From positions 1 to 64,000 of the forward strand of contig JBGARJ010000004.1 of assembly GCA_044230315.1 (NCBI GenBank): 64,000 bases of DNA. The letters run 5' to 3'. This document shows positions 42,465 through 52,060 of this stretch, piece after piece. The DNA is from M3007 sp044230315. Its GTDB lineage: Bacteria > Bacteroidota > Bacteroidia > Chitinophagales > Saprospiraceae. Positions within the stretch are counted from its first letter, which is position 1, and every line of letters starts with the position of its first letter. The notes under the pieces were generated by a model that made no database searches, was not told where the DNA came from, and saw only the letters and a program-made list of their open reading frames with translations. A program made the translations under genes and the position numbers.

Positions 42465-43397
42465 ATGGCAAAAGTAAAGATAGACGGTTTTGAAGTGGAG
42501 GTGCCCGACGGCACAACGATCCTGAATGCGGCGCGGATGATCGGCGGCGACATTGTACCGCCGGCGATGTGTTACTATTCCACCCTGCAGGGCTCAGGCG
42601 GGAAATGCCGCACCTGCCTGGTAAAAGTGACCAAGGGTTCGGAAAAAGACCCGCGCCCGATGCCCAAGCTGGTGGCATCGTGCCAAACTACCGTGATGGA
42701 TGGGATGGAAGTGGGCAACCTCAGCAGCGAGGAAGTGCAAAATGCGCGCAAAGGCGTGGTTGAGTTTTTGCTGATCAACCACCCGCTCGACTGCCCCATC
42801 TGCGACCAGGCCGGAGAGTGTCATTTGCAGGACCTCGCTTTTGAACATGGCGCAGCAAGCACACGCTATGAATTTGACCGGCGGACGTTTGACAAGATCG
42901 ACATCGGGCCGTATATAAAACTGCACATGACCCGCTGCATCCTGTGCTACCGTTGCGTGTACACGGCACAACAGCTCACACCCGAGCGCGTGCACGGGGT
43001 GGTCGGCCGAGGGGATCACGCGGAGATCAGTACGTTTATCGAACGCGCGGTCGACAATGATTTTTCCGGCAATGTGATCGACGTATGCCCGGTAGGCGCC
43101 CTGACCGACCGAACCTTCCGGTTTAAAAGCCGGGTGTGGTTTCTGAACCCCATGAATGCGCATCGCAACTGTGATACCTGTACCGGCCGCGCTGTCGTGT
43201 GGATGTACGGAAAGGAAATTTACCGGGTAACCGCGCGCAAAGACCGGTACGACGAAGTACATGAATTTATCTGCAACACCTGTCGCTTTGAAAAGAAGGC
43301 GCCCGAAGATTGGACGATCGAAGGGCCGCGCGATATCGACCGGCATTCCGTGATCTCGCAAAACCATTACGAAGGGCCGAGTGCGACCGTTCGGTAA
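42465..43397 (+). CDS. nuoG: NADH-quinone oxidoreductase subunit G, short form
   Basis: 310 residues from the ATG at 42465. Has the [2Fe-2S] N1b ligands (AMCYYST, GGKCRTCLV, ASCQT), the His-Cys cluster N5 (NHPLDCPICDQAGECHLQD), and the N4 ligands (TRCILCYRCV and DVCPVG). A further Cys set (NCDTCTGR and ICNTCRFEK) follows and then the protein stops. The large molybdopterin-oxidoreductase-like domain of the roughly 900-residue E. coli protein is absent, with no frameshift remnant since nuoH starts 65 bp later. The upstream in-frame ATG at 42294 lies inside nuoF and would translate the repeat array. Confidence 0.9.
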   Translation: MAKVKIDGFEVEVPDGTTILNAARMIGGDIVPPAMCYYSTLQGSGGKCRTCLVKVTKGSEKDPRPMPKLVASCQTTVMDGMEVGNLSSEEVQNARKGVVEFLLINHPLDCPICDQAGECHLQDLAFEHGAASTRYEFDRRTFDKIDIGPYIKLHMTRCILCYRCVYTAQQLTPERVHGVVGRGDHAEISTFIERAVDNDFSGNVIDVCPVGALTDRTFRFKSRVWFLNPMNAHRNCDTCTGRAVVWMYGKEIYRVTARKDRYDEVHEFICNTCRFEKKAPEDWTIEGPRDIDRHSVISQNHYEGPSATVR

Positions 43398-43462
43398 AAT
43401 CCGCAACGTTTCGAAATACCCGCTTCACCACCCTGATCAAAACCTGGCTAAACTTCCTGTAC

Positions 43463-44497
43463 ATGAGCATACTGCTGCTATACGATTCCGCCTTAATCCT
43501 GGAAAAATCGATCCTGGTGATCGTTTTATTCGCTATTACCCTCACGATTGCGGCCTATGCCACCTATGGCGAACGGAAAATCGCGGCCTTTATCCAGGAC
43601 CGGATAGGCCCCAACCGGGCCGGGCCATTCGGGTTGTTGCAGCCCCTGGCCGACGGCGTTAAATTTTTCACCAAGGAAGATTTTATGCCCAACGCCGCCG
43701 AGCGTTGGTTGTATATCCTGGCGCCGGGCGCTTTTATGTTCGTAGCCTGTATGACCAGCGCGGTAATTCCCTGGGGCACCGAGCTCACGCTCTTTGGCCG
43801 GCCTATCGAATTGCAGGTCACCGACCTGAATATCGGCATTCTGTATATCCTGGGGTTCACTTCGCTCGGGGTATACGGGATCATGATCGGCGGCTGGGCG
43901 TCTAACAACAAATACTCCCTGTATGGCGCCATCCGTGCCAGTTCGCAAATGATCTCCTACGAACTGGCCATGGGACTTGCCCTCATTGCCGTCGTGATGA
44001 TGACCGGCACGCTCAGCCTCAAGGAAATGGCGGTTCAGCAAGCCGGCATCAACTGGAACATCTGGTACCAACCCCTGGGTTTTCTGATCTTTTTTACTTG
44101 CGCGCTGGCCGAATGCAACCGGGCGCCGTTCGACCTGGCAGAATGTGAAACCGAATTGATCGGGGGGTATCACACTGAATACAGCTCGATGAAACTGGGG
44201 TTCTTTTTGTTCGCCGAGTACATCAACATGTTCGTTTCCTGCGCCGTGATCGCAACGGTATATTTCGGCGGATATAATTTCCCGGGCCTCAACCCCAGCT
44301 GGCTGGGCGGGCTGATGGGACCCATAGTGCTGTTTGCCAAGATCGGGTTCTTTATTTTTGTTTTCATGTGGATCCGCTGGACCCTGCCGCGTTTCCGCTA
44401 CGACCAACTCATGCACCTCGGCTGGAAATCGCTGATTCCCCTGGCAATTCTGAATATGTTGCTCACGGGGGGCGGCGTCTTGTTGTTCAGCAAATAA
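43463..44497 (+). CDS. nuoH: NADH-quinone oxidoreductase subunit H
   Basis: 344 residues, eight membrane segments. Forms the membrane part of the quinone chamber. Diagnostic stretches: YGERKIAAFIQDRIGPNRAG, LADGVKFFTKED, AFRASSQMISYE-type IRASSQMISYELAMGLAL, AECNRAPFDLAECETELIGGY and FIFVFMWIRWTLPRFRYDQL. The start at 43463 (MSILLLYDSALILE) avoids the long overlap with nuoG. Confidence 0.95.
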   Translation: MSILLLYDSALILEKSILVIVLFAITLTIAAYATYGERKIAAFIQDRIGPNRAGPFGLLQPLADGVKFFTKEDFMPNAAERWLYILAPGAFMFVACMTSAVIPWGTELTLFGRPIELQVTDLNIGILYILGFTSLGVYGIMIGGWASNNKYSLYGAIRASSQMISYELAMGLALIAVVMMTGTLSLKEMAVQQAGINWNIWYQPLGFLIFFTCALAECNRAPFDLAECETELIGGYHTEYSSMKLGFFLFAEYINMFVSCAVIATVYFGGYNFPGLNPSWLGGLMGPIVLFAKIGFFIFVFMWIRWTLPRFRYDQLMHLGWKSLIPLAILNMLLTGGGVLLFSK

Positions 44498-44512
44498 AAC
44501 CGTGTGGATCAA

Positions 44513-45079
44513 ATGGATATGCAACCACTGACGAACAGATCGAAACTCGTTGTCGATAAAAGAATGAATTTCTGGGAGCGCATCTACCTGCCGGCTATTT
44601 TCAAAGGCATGTGGACGACGCTCAAACACTTTTTCCGGCGAAAGAACACAATCAATTACCCCGAACAAAAACGGCCTTTCGCCCCGGTCTGGAGGGGGTG
44701 GCATGTATTGAAACGCGATGATCAGGGGCGCGAGCGCTGCACGGCCTGCGGTTTGTGCGCCGTAGCCTGCCCTGCAGAAGCCATAACCATGACGGCGGCG
44801 GAACGGCAGAAAGGCGAAGAGAACCTGTATCGCGAAGAAAAATACGCCGCAGTGTACGAAATTAACATGCTTCGCTGTATTTTTTGCGGGCTTTGCGAAG
44901 AAGCCTGCCCCAAAGAGGCCATTTTCCTGACGGACCGGATCGTGCCTTCCGACTATGGGCGCGCCGATTTTATTTTTGGAAAAAACCTGCTGGTGGAAGG
45001 CGCAGAGCCGGAAAAGCGAATCGATGTGAGCGCCCGGCAGAAACATATTCAAGAGAAAAAAACGATGAACCAACTATGA
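44513..45079 (+). CDS. nuoI: NADH-quinone oxidoreductase subunit I
   Basis: 188 residues. Ferredoxin-like subunit with two [4Fe-4S] clusters N6a/N6b: CTACGLCAVACPAEA and CIFCGLCEEACPKEA, each followed by Pro. The N-terminal amphipathic helix FWERIYLPAIFKGMWTTLKHFF lies on the membrane. Starts are possible at GTG 44504, ATG 44513, ATG 44519 or ATG 44564; the ATG 44513 is used. It overlaps nuoJ by 4 bp (ATGA). Confidence 0.93.
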   Translation: MDMQPLTNRSKLVVDKRMNFWERIYLPAIFKGMWTTLKHFFRRKNTINYPEQKRPFAPVWRGWHVLKRDDQGRERCTACGLCAVACPAEAITMTAAERQKGEENLYREEKYAAVYEINMLRCIFCGLCEEACPKEAIFLTDRIVPSDYGRADFIFGKNLLVEGAEPEKRIDVSARQKHIQEKKTMNQL

Positions 45080-45576
45080 GTCTCGCCGTATTTTTAATAC
45101 TTGGGGTGGCTTCCGTTATTTTTTCGCTGCTCATGGTGTTTACCAAAAACCCCGTGCACAGCGTGATCTACCTGATCCTGACCTTTTTCGCCATTGCGGG
45201 TCAGTATGTGCTGCTGAACGCGCAATTTCTTGCCGTAGTGCACATCATCGTATATGCCGGCGCCATCATGGTCCTGTTTCTCTTTGTACTCATGTTGCTG
45301 AACCTCAATATGGACACCGAGCCAACCCAGTCGGGCCGCTGGAAACTCGGCGCGGCCATCGCCGGCGGCCTGCTGCTGGTGACCCTCGTAGGCGCCCTGA
45401 AAGGTGGCATTCAACTGAGCGCCAATGTGCAGCACGACCCCCAGGTGGGACTGGTGCACAACCTGGGGCGGGTTTTGTTTACCGATTTTGTCCTGCCGTT
45501 TGAAATCGCCGGCATCTTGTTCCTGGCGGCGATGGTAGGCGCCGTATTTGTTGGAAAACGCGATATCCGAATCTAG
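45076..45576 (+). CDS. nuoJ: NADH-quinone oxidoreductase subunit J
   Basis: 166 residues, five membrane segments. The pi-bulge helix region VHIIVYAGAIMVLFLFVLMLL is diagnostic. The start at 45076 overlaps the stop of nuoI, so translation is coupled. Confidence 0.94.
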   Translation: MSLAVFLILGVASVIFSLLMVFTKNPVHSVIYLILTFFAIAGQYVLLNAQFLAVVHIIVYAGAIMVLFLFVLMLLNLNMDTEPTQSGRWKLGAAIAGGLLLVTLVGALKGGIQLSANVQHDPQVGLVHNLGRVLFTDFVLPFEIAGILFLAAMVGAVFVGKRDIRI

Positions 45577-45606
45577 TATCCACCTTCACAAACGCAATAT
45601 ACCAGC

Positions 45607-45927
45607 ATGCTGGACGTCGTAAAAAGTGTACCGATCGATTATTATGTATACCTCAGTTCGGTGTTGTTCTGCATCGGGGTTTTCGGGGTAATGATCCGCC
45701 GCAACGCTATCGTGGTGCTGATGTGTGTTGAGTTGATGCTTAACGCCGTCAACCTGTTGCTGGCGGCCTTTTCTACTTATTTGTCGGATGCACAGGGGCA
45801 GATCATGGTGTTTTTCATCATGGTGGTGGCGGCGGCGGAAGCGGCCGTGGGGTTGGGCATCCTGGTCATGATCTTCCGGAATACCAAATCCACCGATATT
45901 TATTCTCTGGATAGCCTCAAACACTAA
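45607..45927 (+). CDS. nuoK: NADH-quinone oxidoreductase subunit K
   Basis: 106 residues, three membrane segments. VLMCVELMLNAVNLLL carries the conserved Glu of the proton path, and VVAAAEAAVGLGILV the second one. No anomaly. Confidence 0.95.
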   Translation: MLDVVKSVPIDYYVYLSSVLFCIGVFGVMIRRNAIVVLMCVELMLNAVNLLLAAFSTYLSDAQGQIMVFFIMVVAAAEAAVGLGILVMIFRNTKSTDIYSLDSLKH

Positions 45928-45960
45928 ATCTACTCACGGACCGACCTTACGTCTACTGAT

Positions 45961-47868
45961 ATGCGCGCATTGTTACCACTGATTCCATTTCTTCCGTTGC
46001 TGGGCTTCGCCGTAAACGGGCTTTTCGGGCGAAGGTTTTCCAAACCGCTGGTGGGAGCGATCGGTTCGGGCACGTTGTTGATTTCGTTGTTGCTGAGCGT
46101 GGCCAGTTTCAACGAAGTGGCCCATGCCGGCCCCATTCAAACGGTGCTGTACAACTTTTTCACCGTCGACAATTTACAGGTCAATTTCTCCTTTCTGGTC
46201 GATCAACTATCGGTCTGGATGATGCTGATCGTCACCGGGGTGGGCTTCCTGATCCATGTGTATTCCATCGGCTATATGCACGACGACACGGGTTTCTGGA
46301 AATTCTTCGCCTATCTCAACCTGTTTATTTTCAGCATGTTGCTGCTGGTGATGGGCGACAACCTGGTGATGCTGTTCTTCGGATGGGAAGGCGTGGGCCT
46401 GTGTTCGTACCTGTTGATCGGGTTCTGGTACCAAAACAGGGAATACGGCAAAGCGGCCCGCAAGGCCTTCATCATGAACCGGATCGGCGATCTGGGCTTG
46501 TTGTTGGGCATCTTTTTGATATTCAAAACCTTCGGGTCGCTGAACTATGCGGAGATTTTTGCCCGGATCGAGGTGGTGCGGCCTGATTCGGTGCTGATGA
46601 CTACGATATGCCTGTTGTTGTTCGTCGGGGCGATTGGAAAGAGCGCACAGATCCCGCTGTACACCTGGTTGCCCGATGCTATGGCCGGCCCTACACCGGT
46701 ATCGGCGCTCATCCATGCGGCCACGATGGTCACTGCAGGTATTTACCTGGTAGCACGCTGTCATCCGCTTTACGATCAGTCGCCGGCAGCCTTGACGGTG
46801 GTGGCCGCCGTGGGGTTGGTGACGTCCATTTGGGCGGCCTTGATCGGGCTTCGGCAGAACGACATCAAAAAGGTGCTGGCTTATTCCACTGTTTCCCAGT
46901 TGGGGTTGATGTTTGTCGGCCTCGGGATGGGCGCCTACGTGAGTGCCATGTTTCACGTAACGACGCACGCTTTTTTCAAGGCCTTGTTGTTTCTCGGCGC
47001 CGGTTCGGTGATTCACGCCATGGGCGGCGAGCAGGATATCCGGAATATGGGCGGGTTGCGCAAAGCGCTCCCCATTACCTTCTGGGTGTTTTTGATCGGT
47101 ACTTTTGCCATCAGCGGGTTTCCGTTGTTGGCCGGTTTCTTCTCTAAGGATGAAATTTTCGCCCATACGTACGCTGTCGGCGGCCGCTGGTGGTGGGGCT
47201 TTGCCGGGCTCGGGGGCATGATCACAGCCATTTATATGTGCCGGCTCCTGTTTGTGACATTTTTTGGAGCATTCCGCGGTACGGCGGAGCAACAACATCA
47301 CCTGCATGAAAGTCCCTGGGTGATGACCGTTCCACTGATCCTGTTGGCGGGATTATCGGTAATCGGCGGTTTTTTGAACACACCGCATTTTCTGCACCTG
47401 GGGACGCCCCAATGGCTGGCGGACTTTTTGGCGCCGGTAGTTCAAAATACCGACCCTTACCACGGCGGCGAGGCGACCCATTTGCCGGAAAGCACAGAGT
47501 GGCGCCTGATGGTCTTCACCACAACCCTGGCGGTACTGGTCATTGTAGTTTCCTATTTCGTATATGCCGTGCGACGCCGTTTGCCGGTACCCGACGCCGC
47601 CCAAAGTGGGCTGACCAAAGTGCTGGCACACAAATTTTATGTAGACGAGTTGTACGATTTTCTCTTTGTCAAACCGACTGAAAGGCTTTCCCAACTGCTG
47701 CACTACTTTGTTGATACCTGGGCCATCGACGGCGTGGTCAACAGCGTCGGCAAAGGCGTGGAAGTGTTGGGAGCGCAATTTCGCAAACTGCAAAATGGCA
47801 ATATCGAATACTACCTGCTGGGCATGGTAGCCGGCGCCGTATTGCTGTTTTTAACCTTGCACCTGTAA
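45961..47868 (+). CDS. nuoL: NADH-quinone oxidoreductase subunit L
   Basis: 635 residues. Distal antiporter-like proton channel with about 14-16 membrane segments and the long lateral helix near the C-terminus. Marks: FFGWEGVGLCSYLLIGFWY with the channel Glu, SAQIPLYTWLPDAMAGPTPVSALIHAATMVTAG, AYSTVSQLGLMFVGLG with nearby Lys, and THAFFKALLFLGAGSVIHAM. Confidence 0.96.
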   Translation: MRALLPLIPFLPLLGFAVNGLFGRRFSKPLVGAIGSGTLLISLLLSVASFNEVAHAGPIQTVLYNFFTVDNLQVNFSFLVDQLSVWMMLIVTGVGFLIHVYSIGYMHDDTGFWKFFAYLNLFIFSMLLLVMGDNLVMLFFGWEGVGLCSYLLIGFWYQNREYGKAARKAFIMNRIGDLGLLLGIFLIFKTFGSLNYAEIFARIEVVRPDSVLMTTICLLLFVGAIGKSAQIPLYTWLPDAMAGPTPVSALIHAATMVTAGIYLVARCHPLYDQSPAALTVVAAVGLVTSIWAALIGLRQNDIKKVLAYSTVSQLGLMFVGLGMGAYVSAMFHVTTHAFFKALLFLGAGSVIHAMGGEQDIRNMGGLRKALPITFWVFLIGTFAISGFPLLAGFFSKDEIFAHTYAVGGRWWWGFAGLGGMITAIYMCRLLFVTFFGAFRGTAEQQHHLHESPWVMTVPLILLAGLSVIGGFLNTPHFLHLGTPQWLADFLAPVVQNTDPYHGGEATHLPESTEWRLMVFTTTLAVLVIVVSYFVYAVRRRLPVPDAAQSGLTKVLAHKFYVDELYDFLFVKPTERLSQLLHYFVDTWAIDGVVNSVGKGVEVLGAQFRKLQNGNIEYYLLGMVAGAVLLFLTLHL

Positions 47869-47910
47869 TGCCCTGGGGGGCATCATAAAATACCGAGTGG
47901 TCAAACCTTC

Positions 47911-49356
47911 ATGAGTTTACTCTTACTGATCCTACCTTTTTTGAGTGCAGCCGCACTGCTGGGCTCCCGACGCTTACCGGCCCGGGAAATTGCCCTTGTG
48001 ACGGCGTTGGCTAACCTGGCGCTGACTGCGGTTGCTCTCGCAGGTTTCAATGGCGACGGTTCGTACAATTACGAATTCAACCTGCCCTGGGTGGCGGGCG
48101 CCGGCATTTCGTTTCGATTTGGTCTGGATGGCATCTCGATCCTGCTCGTATTGCTCACCAACCTGCTCGCCCCGTTGATCGTGTACAGCAGTTTTGGCCG
48201 GAGGTTTGAACTTGAGAACCGGTATTATGGATTGGTATTACTGATGACCGGGGCCCTGAACGGCGTGTTTATGGCCCTCGACGGACTGTTGTTTTACGTG
48301 TTTTACGAATTGGCCCTGATCCCGATCTACTTCATCTGCGCCATTTGGGGCGGCGAAAACCGCATACGGGTCACCCTGAAGTTTTTCATTTACACCTTTG
48401 TCGGCTCGTTGTTCATGCTGGTTTCGCTGCTGACGGTGTATTTGAAAACGCCCGGGAGTCATTCGTTTGCCTGGGAGGACCTGGTCGCCGTTCAACTCGA
48501 CTCTGCTACTTCCTGGTGGGTCATGGTCGGATTTTTCCTGGCGTTTGCGGTCAAAATGCCGGTCTTCCCTTTCCACACCTGGCAACCCGACACCTACGTG
48601 AGCGCTCCCACCGGCGGTACCATGTTGTTGTCGGGTATCATGCTGAAAATGGGCGTCTACGGAGTGATCCGTTGGATGGTGCCCCTGGCCCCGGAGGCTA
48701 TGCACGAACTGGCGCCCGTTTTTCTCGTTTTGGCAGTAACGGGCATCGTATATGCGAGCCTGATCGCCGTAAAGCAAAGCGATTTGAAGCGCCTGATTGC
48801 CTATTCCTCCATCGCGCACGTCGGGTTGATCGCCGCGGGCGTGATGGCCTGGAACAAGGCCGGCATGCAGGGCGGGATGATCCAGATGCTGAATCACGGC
48901 ATCAATGTGGTCGGCCTGTTTTTCGTCGTAGATCTGCTCGAACGGCGCCTGGGCTCCCGCTCGCTGATCGATATGGGTGGGATCGCCAAATCGGCGCCCC
49001 GCCTGGCGGCACTGTTCATGATCGTCCTGCTCGGTTCGGTGGCTGTGCCGCTCACCAATGGGTTTGTGGGCGAGTTTCTGCTGCTCAACGGGGTCTGGAA
49101 CGTCAATTTCTGGTTGGGCGCCGTAGCCGGCCTCACCATCATTTTCGGGGCCGTGTATATGTTCAGGGCTTATGGCCTGTCGATGTTTGGCGAGGCCAAC
49201 CGTCAGACCGCTGTACTGGAAGACATCAACATGCGGGAATGGGTAGTGCTCGGGACGATCGCCTCACTGGTGCTCCTGCTCGGCTTCTTTCCACAGGTTG
49301 TTTTTAATCTAACCGACGGCAGTGTCAACAAAATTTTAGGCGCCGTTCAATTCTAA
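47911..49356 (+). CDS. nuoM: NADH-quinone oxidoreductase subunit M
   Basis: 481 residues. Second antiporter-like proton channel with 14 membrane segments. Marks: GLDGISILLVLLTNLLAPLI, FYELALIPIYFICAIWGG with the channel Glu, FAVKMPVFPFHTWQPDTYV and AYSSIAHVGLIAAGVM. Confidence 0.96.
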   Translation: MSLLLLILPFLSAAALLGSRRLPAREIALVTALANLALTAVALAGFNGDGSYNYEFNLPWVAGAGISFRFGLDGISILLVLLTNLLAPLIVYSSFGRRFELENRYYGLVLLMTGALNGVFMALDGLLFYVFYELALIPIYFICAIWGGENRIRVTLKFFIYTFVGSLFMLVSLLTVYLKTPGSHSFAWEDLVAVQLDSATSWWVMVGFFLAFAVKMPVFPFHTWQPDTYVSAPTGGTMLLSGIMLKMGVYGVIRWMVPLAPEAMHELAPVFLVLAVTGIVYASLIAVKQSDLKRLIAYSSIAHVGLIAAGVMAWNKAGMQGGMIQMLNHGINVVGLFFVVDLLERRLGSRSLIDMGGIAKSAPRLAALFMIVLLGSVAVPLTNGFVGEFLLLNGVWNVNFWLGAVAGLTIIFGAVYMFRAYGLSMFGEANRQTAVLEDINMREWVVLGTIASLVLLLGFFPQVVFNLTDGSVNKILGAVQF

Positions 49357-49373
49357 CTATCAGAAAGCAGTAG

Positions 49374-50768
49374 ATGAAATCGCTCCTCATCCTTTTTATC
49401 ACCGCGGTTGCCGTTCTTTTTGCCGGCCTGATTCGAAAGCGCGACCTGTTGCAGGCACTGCGCATGAGCGGTATCGCCCTGGCCATCGGCACGGCTGTGT
49501 GGGACTTGGTCTATGGCAGTCCGTATAACGACTTGTACGCCGCCATGCTGCGTTTCGACACCTACGCCATGGCGTTTACGGCCACGGCCCTGCTGAGTAC
49601 GCTAATGTTGTTTGGGTTGACCCGCTGGGGCTTCCGGGACTTGTACGATACCCTTGGCGATCACTATGCGCTGATTCTGTTCAGTTTATGTGGCGCCTTG
49701 TGCATGTTCTCGTTTACCAACATGGTCATGCTTTTCTTGGGCATCGAGATATTGAGCATTCCCTTGTACGTGCTGGCCGGCAGCCGGCGCGACGATTTGA
49801 ATTCCAATGAAGCGGCGTTGAAGTATTTTCTGATGGGGGCATTTGCCACCGGTATTTTGCTGTTCGGTATCGCACTGGTGTACGGCGCCACCGCCAGTTT
49901 CGACCTGGAACGAATTCATGCAGTGATCGCCGCCAAGGGGCACTCGCCTCAGATGCTGAGCGTAGGCATTTTATTGATTCTCATCGGCTTAAGTTTTAAG
50001 GTGTCGGCGGTACCCTTTCATTTCTGGGCGCCCGACGTTTACACGGGAAGCCCGACCCTCGTGACTACGTTTATGGCCACGGTGGTCAAAACGGCGGGTT
50101 TTGCAGCCTTTTACCGTTTGTTCAGCATGGCCTTCACCGGGGCGGGCGAATTCTGGATGGCTGCGGTAGCCATTGTTGCCGCACTCACCATGATCCTGGC
50201 TAATACCACCGCCATTTTTCAATCGAATTTCAAACGCATGATGGCGTATTCATCGGTTTCGCACGCGGGATACCTGATGATGGCCATCCTGGTAGCCGGC
50301 CAACCCGGCGCTGCAGGCGCTATCCTGTTCTACACGCTTTCGTATTCCATCGCCACCATTTGTGCTTTTGCGTGTTTTATCCTGGTATCCGAGCAAAACC
50401 ACGACGAATCCTTTTCGGCTTTCAACGGACTGAGCAAAAAACAACCCTTGATCGCTGCAGCCATGGCCGTGTCGATGTTGTCACTGGCCGGCATTCCGCC
50501 CACGGCGGGCTTTTTTGGAAAATATTTTGTGTTTACCGCAGCACTCGGGCAATACCCCTGGCTGGTTGTGCTGGCGGTGATCAATTCGGCGGTGTCGATT
50601 TACTATTATTTCAAGGTCATTATGGCCATGTATTTTTCAAAAGAGGAAAACCGGTATACGGTATTCATCCCGCGAATTTTCAGGCTCACTATCGCGGGCG
50701 GGCTGCTGCTGATCGCTTTGCTAACGTTCCTGCCCGGTAGTGTGTACGGCCTCCTGGCGGGGAAATAA
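49374..50768 (+). CDS. nuoN: NADH-quinone oxidoreductase subunit N
   Basis: 464 residues. Third antiporter-like channel and last gene of the operon, 17 bp after nuoM. Marks: FLGIEILSIPLYVLAGSRRDD, SNEAALKYFLMGAFATGILLFG, SAVPFHFWAPDVYTGSPTLVTTFMATVVK and AYSSVSHAGYLMMAIL. A small hairpin (CGGAAG/CTTCCG near 50774) follows without a T run, so no clear terminator is seen. Confidence 0.96.
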   Translation: MKSLLILFITAVAVLFAGLIRKRDLLQALRMSGIALAIGTAVWDLVYGSPYNDLYAAMLRFDTYAMAFTATALLSTLMLFGLTRWGFRDLYDTLGDHYALILFSLCGALCMFSFTNMVMLFLGIEILSIPLYVLAGSRRDDLNSNEAALKYFLMGAFATGILLFGIALVYGATASFDLERIHAVIAAKGHSPQMLSVGILLILIGLSFKVSAVPFHFWAPDVYTGSPTLVTTFMATVVKTAGFAAFYRLFSMAFTGAGEFWMAAVAIVAALTMILANTTAIFQSNFKRMMAYSSVSHAGYLMMAILVAGQPGAAGAILFYTLSYSIATICAFACFILVSEQNHDESFSAFNGLSKKQPLIAAAMAVSMLSLAGIPPTAGFFGKYFVFTAALGQYPWLVVLAVINSAVSIYYYFKVIMAMYFSKEENRYTVFIPRIFRLTIAGGLLLIALLTFLPGSVYGLLAGK

Positions 50769-50857
50769 AAGCATTCGGAAGGCTTCGGCTTCCGGGCGAT
50801 GAAATACCCATAACGCCGCTTATTTTTGCTGCCATTTACCAAACACCCGTTGTCTGT

Positions 50858-52060
50858 ATGAGCACCCGCCTTCTGTTCCTGGCCGCCTGTACCGGCGGAG
50901 TAATATTGTTTGCCTGTCAATCGGATACGCCCAAACAAGCAGCTACTCCCCCGCCCGCTTCGAACGAACCACAAACGGCGCCAAAGCCGGAATTAATGCT
51001 GTATGTCGCACTCGTTGACAATCTGCGCATGCGCGAAACACCCAGTCAATCGGGCGCTGTGGTGACGCAATTCAAAGAAGGCGCCATCGTGGAAGGTACC
51101 GGGGAAGCATCCGGCAATCAGGAAGAAATCGAATTGCGGGGCATCCCCATTGCGGCGCCCTATTACCGGGTGCAGCCGCCGGGCGGCGGATCAAAACCCG
51201 GCTGGGTTTTCGGCGGCGCCCTGGCGTGTTTGTATGCCGGCCCGCGCAACGGCAGCCCGGAACCCGGCCGCCTGGGCGAGATCGGCAGTTTTCTCGCCAC
51301 CCTCAATGTCAAAGATATCAACAGCGGCGGTAAAGCCTGGACATACATTGAAAAGAACCTTGCCGATGCCCCGGCCAGCCTGGCCGATGCCGCTTTTATA
51401 TTGCTCGACCACACACTCCGCCGCATGGAACAGGAGGGCGAATTTTATCAACTGACCGAAAAGATCAACTGGTCGGATACCGATATGCAAGCCGTGTATG
51501 AGGGCACCTTCGATGTAAACAAAAATCCGGTCACCAAATCGCTGGCGGCCAATGGATTCCGGCTGTTCAGCAGCGAGGGAATGGTCTTCCCGGTGGTCGA
51601 CCAGCGCAAATTGCTGGCATTTTTCGGCCCTAAAGTATCGACCGCCATGCGGGCGTTTCTCGAACAGCGAACCGCCGAACAGAACGAACCGATGTACGAT
51701 GACGGCGGGGTGATCGTGCCATTGGAAAAATTGGCCGACATGGCTATATTTTGGGAAAAATTCAACCGCGACAACCCTTACTTCCCCTTACGGGACGAAA
51801 CCGCTGAGTCGGAACGATGGTTGCGCCTGCTGATCGTCAACGGAGCCGACAACACCCCGTTGTTCGATTACGAAACAGACGCCATCACAGAAGACTTTAA
51901 AAACGTTTGGGTCTATGTGCAACAGAAATACCCGGAGACCAAATTGGCAAAATTGTCGAAGCGGATGGCCGATCTCTGCGCCGCCGAGGGTTGGAAACAC
52001 ACCAAAAAAGTGGAAGATTTTCAGGCCAGCCTGAACGCGGCAAACGTCACAGGCGAATAA
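50858..52060 (+). CDS. SH3-like domain lipoprotein
   Basis: 400 residues. Lipoprotein signal with Cys20 (GGVILFAC). A Pro-rich linker leads to an SH3-like fold at about 45-130 (VALVDNLRMRETPSQSGAVVTQFKEGAIVEG, then PPGGGSKPGWVFGGALACLYAG). The remaining 270 residues are mostly helical with no recognised family (MEQEGEFYQLTEKINWSDTDM, YDDGGVIVPLEKLADM). Bacterial SH3-like domains often bind cell-wall or surface ligands. It runs the same way as nuo but is 89 bp away; its last 14 bases overlap the histidine kinase gene on the opposite strand. Confidence 0.75.
   Translation: MSTRLLFLAACTGGVILFACQSDTPKQAATPPPASNEPQTAPKPELMLYVALVDNLRMRETPSQSGAVVTQFKEGAIVEGTGEASGNQEEIELRGIPIAAPYYRVQPPGGGSKPGWVFGGALACLYAGPRNGSPEPGRLGEIGSFLATLNVKDINSGGKAWTYIEKNLADAPASLADAAFILLDHTLRRMEQEGEFYQLTEKINWSDTDMQAVYEGTFDVNKNPVTKSLAANGFRLFSSEGMVFPVVDQRKLLAFFGPKVSTAMRAFLEQRTAEQNEPMYDDGGVIVPLEKLADMAIFWEKFNRDNPYFPLRDETAESERWLRLLIVNGADNTPLFDYETDAITEDFKNVWVYVQQKYPETKLAKLSKRMADLCAAEGWKHTKKVEDFQASLNAANVTGE

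Noticed and set aside
43526..45073. 515-residue minus-strand frame opposite nuoH-nuoJ
   Set aside because: It is a mirror of strong nuo coding on the plus strand, His/Gln/Arg-rich with no family character.
46207..47307. 366-residue minus-strand frame opposite nuoL
   Set aside because: Low-complexity His/Gln-rich translation antisense to a certain nuoL gene.
50774..50792. Intrinsic terminator of the nuo operon
   Set aside because: A 6-bp stem (CGGAAG/CTTCCG) is present, but no T run follows.
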